NCBI GenBank assembly: GCA_027604665.1
Contig: JADGIZ010000639.1
Location: 1-10,702 of the forward strand
Direction of reading: 5' to 3'
Length of the DNA: 10,702 nucleotides
From: Polyrhizophydium stewartii
Lineage: Eukaryota > Chytridiomycota > Chytridiomycetes > Rhizophydiales
This document shows, piece after piece, positions 1 to 6,854 of the stretch. Made by a program: the position numbers and the translations under genes. Position 1 is the first letter of the stretch. Each line of letters starts with the position of its first letter. A model generated the notes under the pieces. That model saw only the letters and a program-made list of their open reading frames with translations, did not search any database and was not told where the DNA came from.

Positions 1-37
1 CCTCCCCCTCGCGCACCACAGCCCCACACCCACGCAC
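1..37 (-). other. start of GET5 intron 3
   Basis: On the minus strand the exon ends CAAAAG and is followed by GTGCGTGGGTG, the same donor type used repeatedly in this window. The intron runs off the left edge. No stop codon occurs in these 37 bases, so exon read-through cannot be excluded from the sequence alone. Confidence 0.65.
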
Positions 38-989
38 CTTTTGGCTAAACACTGATGTGCTGAACTCCTTGTCGAGCTTCGATTTGACAGTCGCCCAGAA
101 GGCATCGTTGGCCGCCAGCCGCGCGGCCTCGGCCTCGAACGTGCTCGCCGCCACCGGCTCGCCACCCGCCGCGCGTGCAGATTCATCCGCGTCGGTGTGA
201 CCGCTGGCGCCAGCCGCCGCCGCCGCCGCAATGTCGGCCAGCGGCGTGCCGATGCCAAGCCCCTCGGTGCCAGGCTTGCGCGCCAGATGCACCGTCGCCG
301 TGCCGTGCATGCCGTGGTCGAGCAGCGTGCGGGTGTCGCTCAGCGCCTTGCCGCCCAGCACAAGGCGCTGTGCCGCCGGCGGGATCCCCGACGCCGCCGC
401 CACCCGCCGCTTGAGCTCGTGGACCGTGTCCAGCTGCGACAGCTCGAGCTCGATCGGCGCGCCGCCGCCCTTGAGTGCCTTGACGACCAGCTTGACCCGG
501 CGCTTGGCCTCGATCTGCTGGACTTGCTCGGGCGACAGCTGCTCGTGCGGCCCGTCAGCGCTGCGCAGGTCCGTGCCCGAGCGCCGCAAGTCGCCGCGAG
601 ATCCTCGCTCGGGATCGTCGCGGAACCCGCGGCTCGCACTCCCCCCCCCTGCGACGCCGACGCACCTTCATGAGCACCGGCCGGCTTGCTGCGGGTAGCG
701 CAGACGGCGCTTCGCTCCGCGGCCGCTGTACGACAGCGCGCTGAGACAGCGTCTTCAACAGCGATGTCGCCAGCTCGACTTGGTTGCCCGACGTCGCCTG
801 CACGGGTGGCCCAAAACGAGCGTCAGCAGCCGCACGCCTCGCCCAAGACAGCAGCGCCCACGGCAGGGCAGAGGACGGGTCGTAGGCTCTGCCGCAAAGA
901 CTGCGGGTCCGCCGGTCGGATCCGGTGCAGCTGCCCGTGCAGCTGCCGCCCTCCTGCGGCCCGCCTCAGTGCCGCGTTCGGACCTGCAT
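38..989 (-). CDS. GET5: GET5/MDY2-like ubiquitin-fold protein, 3' end outside the window
   Basis: Proposed exons, minus strand: 989-984, 797-666 and 538-38, with a further exon beyond the left edge. Visible product is 213 residues. A short N-terminal segment (about 3-46, ATSGNQVELATSLLKTLSQR and a proline-rich stretch) is followed by a ubiquitin-like fold at about 61-135 (VKLVVKALKGGG, then GIPPAAQRLVLGGKALSDTRTL), an Ala/Gly linker, and the start of a C-terminal helix (DAFWATVKSKLDKEF). This order is that of fungal Get5, which with Get4 hands tail-anchored proteins from Sgt2 to Get3 for insertion into the ER. Introns 2 and 3 start GTGCGT and are phase 0; intron 2 has a CTGAC branch site shortly before its AG. 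The two-codon first exon (ATG CAG, donor GTCCGA) is the weakest part; it was chosen because no ATG lies in the 797-666 exon and its phase fits. A different ubiquitin-like protein is possible, but the C-terminal helix favours Get5. Confidence 0.72.
925..948. repeat. 12-bp tandem duplication inside GET5 intron 1
   Basis: Two adjacent copies of gtgcagctgccc/gtgcagctgccg at 925-936 and 937-948. Each copy carries the 8-bp palindrome gcagctgc. It lies in the proposed first intron of GET5 (983-798), or in its 5' leader if that first exon is wrong. Confidence 0.7.
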
Positions 990-1191
990 CACACGAACTT
1001 GAGGAAAGAGCCAGACACAGCCCCCGGGCCATTGTCGCCCAGCACTCCAACGCAGGGAGACCGTTCAGGCTGCAATCGTCGCACGCTTTCACTCGTTGTG
1101 CCTTCCGTGCCGTGCGGCTGACCATGCATCGGAGCCGCCGGCCTCGGCGATAGGGGTCGTCGAGAAGCCATTTTTTTCAACTTCGACTTGG
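990..1191. promoter_or_regulatory. divergent intergenic region GET5 / MTG1
   Basis: These 202 bp separate the proposed GET5 start (minus strand) from the MTG1 start (plus strand) and must hold both promoters. No TATA box is evident. A run of seven T at 1171-1177 lies just before the MTG1 ATG, and a small upstream open reading frame sits at 1124-1153. The exact GET5 boundary depends on its uncertain first exon. Confidence 0.6.
1124..1153 (+). promoter_or_regulatory. possible arginine-rich upstream ORF before MTG1
   Basis: ATG at 1124 in the context ACC-ATG opens a nine-codon frame reading MHRSRRPRR and stops at TAG 1151-1153, which is 38 bp before the MTG1 ATG. It acts as an upstream ORF only if transcription begins before 1124, which cannot be seen from sequence. 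Confidence 0.35.
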
Positions 1192-2724
1192 ATGCACTCG
1201 AGAGCGCTGTCGACACTCTCCCGCCGCGCGGCCCAGGCGGCCGCAGGAGCTCCGACGCCGGCGGCAGCAGCAGTGCCGCCCGCCAACCCCGGATTCCGCA
1301 CAGAGTTCTCGTACGACAAGGCCATCTTCTGGTACCCGTCGCACCAGACCAAGGCGCTGCGCCAGCTCAAGGACGGCATCCACCACATTGACGTCGTTGT
1401 CGAGGTGCGCGACGCCCGCATCCCCGTCACGAGCATCAACCGCCAGTTCGACGGCTTCCTGGCCAGCCGCGAGCGCATCGTCGTCTACAACAAATGCGAT
1501 CTCGCCAACAGCAACATGCGCAAGCCGCTCACGGACGCCTTGCGCGAGTACCGCAACGAGGAGCCCATCTTCACCACGGCCAACAAAGGAATGCATGTCA
1601 AAAAAATCCTCGAGGCCGCCATCGGTGAGTCGACGGCCGTGGCGGGCTTTGCGCGCTCGGCGTGCATGCGCTGTAGCACCGCGCTGCGACGCCATACTGC
1701 GGTCCTTGGCTGAACTCTCTCGATGGTCTGATCGCGCAGAAAAATGCAAGGTTGATCCCGAGCGCTTCCCATATCTGTCCATGATTGTCGTCGGCATCCC
1801 AAACGTCGGCAAGTCGTCGCTGATCAACGCCCTCCGCCACCTTGGCGTTCGCAAAGGTGCGGTGGACATAAGCTGGCGCAGTCCAGCCGATCGACTCCCA
1901 TTTGAAGGGTTGGCGCGTGCATCCGTGGTGCTGATCCCGCCTTGCATGCGCAGGCAAGGTGACGGCTGTCGGAAAGCTCGCCGGCGTCACGACGGCGATC
2001 CAGACTCGCGTCAAGATATTCGAGGATCCGCCCATTTACCTCGTCGACACGCCGGGCATCTTTGATCCGCACGTCTCCACGCCCATCGAGGGCCTCAAGA
2101 TCTCGCTCACTGGCAAGCTCTCTGCTTCCCCGTGCTGCTTCGCAAGGCGCACCTGCTGACATGGCATGGCGCATTCTGGTGACAGGCGGTACGCGCGACC
2201 GGCTGACCCAGGAGCAGCACGTCGCGGACTACCTGCTGTTTCGCCTCAACAATTCTGGTGCCATCCGAAAGTGCGATTGTGCACTTGGACGCCCCCTGTG
2301 AATCAACCGCTCACACATTGAGTGCATCTCCATCCACAGGTACCCGTCGATCCTGGGGCTGCCGGAGCCGACGGACCAGATCTTTGACGTGCTCAAGCAC
2401 ATCTGCCGCCAGCAGCGCTTCTTCCACAACACCAAGGGCCGCATGTTCAACCTGAGTGCGCCGCCGAGCTTGCGCGACGGCGCGGCGTCTGCACTCAGGG
2501 ACGACGACTTGGAGTCTGTGCCCGACTTTGCCCTCGACACGGACCAGGCTGCGCGGTACCTGCTGGACAAGTACCGCGAGGGTGTCTTTGGTCCTCTCAC
2601 GCTTGACGACTGCTCGCCCGAGTCGCTGAAGCAGGCGCTGACGGACCCGCGCTTCGACATCAGCCGCGATGCGGACAAGGATGCGCTCTTTGGCAGCGAG
2701 GATGAGCCTCGAAGCGATTCATAA
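1192..2724 (+). CDS. MTG1: mitochondrial ribosome-assembly GTPase MTG1
   Basis: Exons 1192-1624, 1740-1856, 1954-2112, 2186-2270 and 2340-2724 give 392 residues and a TAA stop. The GTPase motifs come in the permuted order of the YlqF/MTG1 family: G4 NKCD at 100-103, then G1 GIPNVGKSS at 163-171, a G2 threonine near 196-197, and G3 DTPG at 215-218. The segment WYPSHQTKALRQLK near 47-60 matches the family's W(F/Y)P-H-K signature, and DARIP at 74-78 is also typical. Residues 1-32 contain Arg, Ser and Ala but no acidic residue, consistent with a mitochondrial presequence. In other organisms MTG1 acts in late assembly of the mitochondrial large ribosomal subunit at the inner membrane. ATG 1192 is the only in-frame ATG before the GTPase region. 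Introns are 115, 97, 73 and 69 nt; the third has a GC donor. The length is close to that of the yeast protein. Confidence 0.93.
2113..2185 (+). other. GC-AG intron (MTG1 intron 3)
   Basis: The exon ends CTCACTG and the intron starts GCAAGC; it ends GGTGACAG. A CTGAC branch site (TGCTGACATGG) lies about 25 nt before the acceptor. No GT donor upstream or nearby restores the frame, whereas the GC donor (phase 1) joins ISLTG to GTRDRLTQEQHVADYLL, which matches the MTG1 family at this place. Confidence 0.8.
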
Positions 2725-2794
2725 AGTCTGGGCTGTCGAGGCTCGTGATGCCCGGCCATGTGTCGCCCATCGGATCTTTCCTTTGAAGTCGCAG
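2725..2794 (+). promoter_or_regulatory. 70-bp gap MTG1 stop to CLC start, with upstream ATGs
   Basis: This very short spacer must hold the MTG1 3' end and the CLC leader. ATG 2748 opens a 12-codon upstream frame ending at TGA 2784-2786, eight bases before the CLC ATG. ATG 2758 opens a frame that overlaps the CLC start out of frame. No AATAAA or TATA box is visible. The CLC promoter probably extends into the MTG1 coding region. Confidence 0.5.
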
Positions 2795-5700
2795 ATGAGG
2801 CGGAGCAACGGCGACGGCGCCGACGGCGACGGCGAGGCGCTGCTGTCACTTGTCAGCGCAGCGGAGCCCATGGGCCAGGCGGACGGCGCGGCGGGCGCTG
2901 CAGCCTCCCCGCCGGCCTCGTCAGTACCTCGGACTCCGGCACCGCCCGGCGCGGCGTTCGGCACATCAGACCCGTTCGGCCCCCTCAACCCGCCCGACAC
3001 GTTCATGAGCGCCTTTGGTGCGCACCAGGCCCTCGCCCCGGCGGCCGGCGAGCCGCAGGTGCCCGGCCGGACGTGGGCGCCGCAGACGCTCGACCCGCCA
3101 TTGTGCGTAGCCGCGGCAGGCGCCGCCAGCGCACGCTCCGCAGCACGAGCGAGCCGTGTCCGCTGACTCTGGGCTTGCCACGGCGGGTCTCGGCGACAGC
3201 CAGGCGCCAGAGGGTGCGACGGCGCGGCACCGCGGCAAGGTCGACTTTGGCCTGCCGCCGGCGCCTGGCCTTGCCCGCCCGCGCCAGCCGCTGGGCGGGC
3301 TGCTCCGGACGTCGTCGGTGCGCTCGGGCTCGCCGTCGCGGCGACGCTCGATGCGCACTGGCGACGACGACGACGACGACGGCCGCGGCTCCGCCGCTGC
3401 GGGCCGGCGTGTCGCATACGGCGACTTCACCACGATCGGTACGGCCGCAACATGCATGCTTACGTGTGAGTGTGCAAGTGGCACGTTCTCGAGACTGACT
3501 CTCGCCTTGGCGCAGATTGGATCCACGACTCGACCAAGGGTGTGCTCAGCCGATGGCTCGAGATCCAAACGACCCCGGAGCTGACTGCCCGCCCCCCCCC
3601 CGTGCGCAGAGCGTGTCCGAGTGCGCAACCTGCGCAAGCTCACGGGCTTCTGGGGCGTCGCCGTGCGCGTCTGGGACGCATCACAGACGTGGCTACTGAT
3701 CCTGCTCATGGGCGCCGTCACGGGCTGGCTCGCGGGCTTCATTGTGGTCTCGGAGCAGTGGCTCAGCGACATCCGCGACGGACGCTGCTCGGCGGGCTTC
3801 TACCTGAACCGGCACTTTTGCTGCTGGCTCACGCCGCGTGAGAGCTCGCGGATGTGCGATCTGGGAGCCGCAGCCCGGCAATTCAGCTGACGCCGGCCGG
3901 TGTCGTGCGCGGCGCAGAGCGAGACCAGTGCAGTGACTGGGTTCATTGGGCGTCGTCGGACGACGACTGGGCCCGATGGAGCCTGCAGTACATGATATAC
4001 GTCGTGACGGCCGTGGTCTTTGCCGTTGCGAGCGCGATCTTGGTCAAGACCTATGCTCCGTGCGCTGCTGCCTGCCTGCCGCCTGCTGAGTTGGCGAAGT
4101 CCGCGCTGACAGCCAACCCAACACTGGCAGATACGCCGCAGGCTCGGGCATCCCCGAGGTCAAGACGATTCTGGGCGGCTTCGTGATCCGCAGGTTCCTG
4201 GGCGTGTGGACCCTGCTGATCAAGTGCCTGGGCCTCGTGCTGGCCGTGGCTTCGGGCATGTCGCTCGGCAAGGAAGGCCCGCTGGTGCACGTCGCGTGCT
4301 GCGTTGGAAACATCTTTCTGAGCTTGTTCCGCAAGTTCAAGTCCAACGAAGCCAAGAAGCGCGAGCTGCTGGTCCGGCGTCTTGCGCGGATGTGGTCAGC
4401 CGAGTATCGCCGCTGGTGGGGCTGACGCCGTGTCTCGCGCAGAGCGCTGCATGTGCGGCGGGCGTGTCGGTGGCCTTTGGTGCGCCGATTGGCGGCGTGC
4501 TGTTCTCGCTCGAGGTCGGGCTTGCTTCGCTGCATGTCGTTGGGGACCAGGAAGCTGACGCCGTGCTTGTCGGTGCTGTCACTGGAACTGGCCGTGCAGG
4601 AAGTCTCGTACTACTTCCCATACAAGACCATGTGGCGGTCCTTCTTCATGGCGATGGTCGCCGCGATATCGCTCCAACTCGTCAATCCGTTCCGCACGGG
4701 CAAACTAGTGCTGTTCCAGGTGACCTACAACCGCGACTGGCATGGCTTTGAGCTGCCGTTCTTTATCCTGCTTGGCATTCTCGGAGTAAGCTGGCGCTTG
4801 TGTCTCGCAATCCCGGCTGGCGTTGTGCCCTTGGCTGACGCCATGGACAGGGACTGTACGGCACGCTATTTATCAAGCTCGTAAGCCGGGCCCTTTTGCA
4901 TCCTCGCAGAGTTTTTCAGATGCAACGGCTTGGCTTAGACTGACCCGCGAATCACCAGAACGTGTGGTACAACTCGTACCGCAAAACAAGCTGGCTCAAG
5001 AACTGGGCGATCCCCGAGGTGGCCACCGTTGCGCTCGTGACAGCGCTCGTCTCGTTCCCGTTTCGGTTCCTGAGGTTGGCGCCGCACCTTGATGGCGCCG
5101 ATGCCAGCATGCAGCCACGACGGCTGACGGAGCAGTGTTCAGAGAAAACACGGGCGAGCTTGTGGCCAACCTGTTTCGCGAGTGCACCGAGGTCGACGGC
5201 GATTTCCACGGCCTGTGCAACAGCACGCAGATGACGGGCGTGATCACGTCGCTCTTGGTTGCCGCGGCTGTCAAGATTGTCCTGACCATCGCGACTTTTG
5301 GCATCCGCGTCCCCGCGGGCATTTTGTAAGTGTCCATGGCGACACGAGGCGGGATCTGCAGCACAGCATTGACAAGAGTGCCTGTCGCGTTGCCCGTACC
5401 AGCATTCCGTCGATGGCCATCGGAGCCTGCGTTGGCCGAGCGCTCGGAATCGCGATCCAGGCGTGGCAAAAGTGAGTGGACAGCCCGGCTGCATTTCAGG
5501 TGATGAGCAGCGCAGCTCACAGGCGTCGTGTGCAAACAGGGCGATGCCCGATCTGTGGATCTTCACGTCGTGCAAGGTTGCCAGCCAGACCAAAGCGACC
5601 GAATGCGTGACGCCCGGCACGTATGCGAGTGAGTTGCCGCCCGTGCTTGCAGGGCAGGGTCGTGCCGTCGTGCTGATGCTGGCACGCGTACAGTGGTCGG

Positions 5701-6801
5701 TGCGGCGGCCAGCCTGGCCGGCGTGACGCGCATGTCGGTCTCGCTCACGGTGATCATGTTTGAGCTCACGGGAGCGCTGTCGTACGGTAAGCTGCCTGTC
5801 GCTGCTGCCAATGTGGATGCGCTCTACTTACACAAAGCGCTGATGATGCGCGCTGCAGTGCTCCCCATCATGATCACGATCCTGGTGGCCAAGTGGATCG
5901 GCGACATTCACGGCAAGCACGGCATCTACGACCGCTTGATCGCGCTGAATGGATACCCTTTCCTGAACCCCAACGAGGAGTACACGCACTCGACGTCGGC
6001 CGCGAATGTGATGACGCGGCTCGAGGACATTGACTGGATCTCTGCGACAGGCCACACGGTCGACAGCCTTGGTGCGCAGCGCGCTTGGGCTCGCGTGTTC
6101 GAGCTGGGTCAGATGGCTGACGCTTGCGGACGCAGACGAGATGCTGCGAGCAACGTCGTGCAAGGGCTTCCCGATTGTGCATCCCAAGGGCTTCCTGACG
6201 CTCGGATACATTGGCCGCGCCGAGCTCAAGTTTGCGCTGGGTGCGTCGAGCTCGCCTTTGAGCCCGGCAGGCTCTCGATGCCGTACTGACGGCGTTGGGT
6301 GGTGGGCCTTGCTCGCGATGCAGACAAGGCGCGCGGCGAGGGCTCCGCGGGATCGATGCCCGCCATCTTCACGAGCGATCCGACGCTCGAAGACACGTTT
6401 GCCGGAGTCGATCTGCGTCCGTGGATCGACCACACTCCGTGAGTGCCTGCGCACACTTGCGCGTGCCCCGTTGCTGCGAGCGGGCTGATGCGGTGTGTGG
6501 GCAGCGTCAAGATCCACCCTCGCTTCCCCGTCGACATGCTCGTCGAGCTGTTCAAGAAGATGGGCTTGCGGTACGTGCTCATCACGCGCAACGGCCAGCT
6601 GTTGGGCATCATCACCAAAAAGGACATCCTCAAGGATAGTGAGTGGCTGCGCATTGAACCAGCACAGGGCGGATTGCAGGTTGAGGAAACTGACATCGTT
6701 TATTATTCGTGGTGGTGATAATTTAAGTACATGTGCGCGAGAACATGCCGGCGCCAGGCCAGACGCCGCGCGGGCCGTGGGGCCGCAGGTGGACGGGATA
6801 G
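2795..6801 (+). CDS. GEF1: CLC-family chloride/proton exchanger with two CBS domains
   Basis: Nineteen exons: 2795-3102, 3200-3438, 3516-3539, 3610-3837, 3918-4059, 4131-4371, 4443-4514, 4600-4785, 4851-4880, 4959-5074, 5143-5325, 5403-5471, 5540-5628, 5694-5786, 5859-6071, 6136-6240, 6324-6438, 6505-6638, 6728-6801; 886 residues. The cytosolic N-terminus is low-complexity with an Asp run, then [17 protein letters not shown] as in fungal CLCs. Pore motifs: GSGIP 318-322, GKEGP 360-364 with gating Glu362, GIFIP 588-592, and Tyr641 in TPGTYA. The proton glutamate of exchangers is present as Glu419 (FSLEEVSYYFP), so a 2Cl-/H+ exchanger of the Gef1/ClC-3 to -5 type is expected, acting in Golgi, endosome or vacuole membranes. 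CBS domains lie near 723-782 and 818-862. The start at 2795 is a choice; in-frame ATGs at 2669, 2681 and 2702 lie inside MTG1. The last exon is the least certain; without that splice the frame ends at 6718. Confidence 0.92.
3363..3380 (+). repeat. (GAC)6 trinucleotide run coding six Asp
   Basis: Six GAC codons in CLC exon 2 encode an Asp run directly after a basic Ser/Arg segment (RRRSMRTG). It lies in the cytosolic N-terminal region before the first membrane helix, where length variation would be tolerated. Confidence 0.85.
3592..3601 (+). repeat. run of ten C before the acceptor of CLC intron 3
   Basis: Ten consecutive C lie between the CTGAC branch site and the GTGCGCAG acceptor of the 70-nt CLC intron 3. 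It occupies the place of a pyrimidine tract. A run of nine C at 641-649 lies in GET5 intron 2, but on the strand opposite to that gene. Confidence 0.75.
6639..6727 (+). other. CLC intron 18, AT-rich 3' half
   Basis: Canonical donor GTGAGT after GAT A, an AACTGAC branch site, and acceptor TTTAAG. The 3' half (about 6695-6727) is strikingly AT-rich for this window. Splicing turns the end of CBS2 into ILKDI followed by a short basic tail, matching the LKHI ending of ClC-5-like proteins. Retention gives a 27-residue tail ending at TGA 6716-6718. Confidence 0.6.
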
Positions 6802-6854
6802 GCCGCCGTGGAGCAGAGGCGGCAATGAAGAGTGTACGGCGAGAACCAAAAAGC
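6802..6854. other. convergent 3' intergenic gap CLC / DRS1
   Basis: Only 53 bp separate the two stop codons. No AATAAA is seen on either strand here, so the 3' ends of the two transcripts probably overlap. Confidence 0.6.

Noticed and set aside
641..649. Run of nine C in GET5 intron 2 considered as a sequencing error causing a frameshift
   Set aside because: The run falls inside a frame-consistent intron with a good donor, branch site and acceptor, so its length does not affect the coding frame.
1177..1947. A 256-codon open frame on the minus strand opposite MTG1
   Set aside because: It covers MTG1 exons 1-2 and their intron, has no domain signal, and only reflects codon bias of the other strand.
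3063..3199. Alternative end of CLC exon 1 using the donor TGC|GTAGCC (phase 0)
   Set aside because: Only the GTGCGT donor at 3103 (phase 2) is in phase with the acceptor at 3199 and keeps the downstream frame.
1192..6801. MTG1 and CLC as frameshifted pseudogenes, because matching fragments fall in all three frames
   Set aside because: Every break coincides with a frame-restoring GT/GC-AG pair, most with a CTGAC branch site, and the joined coding lengths are exact multiples of three with all key residues kept.
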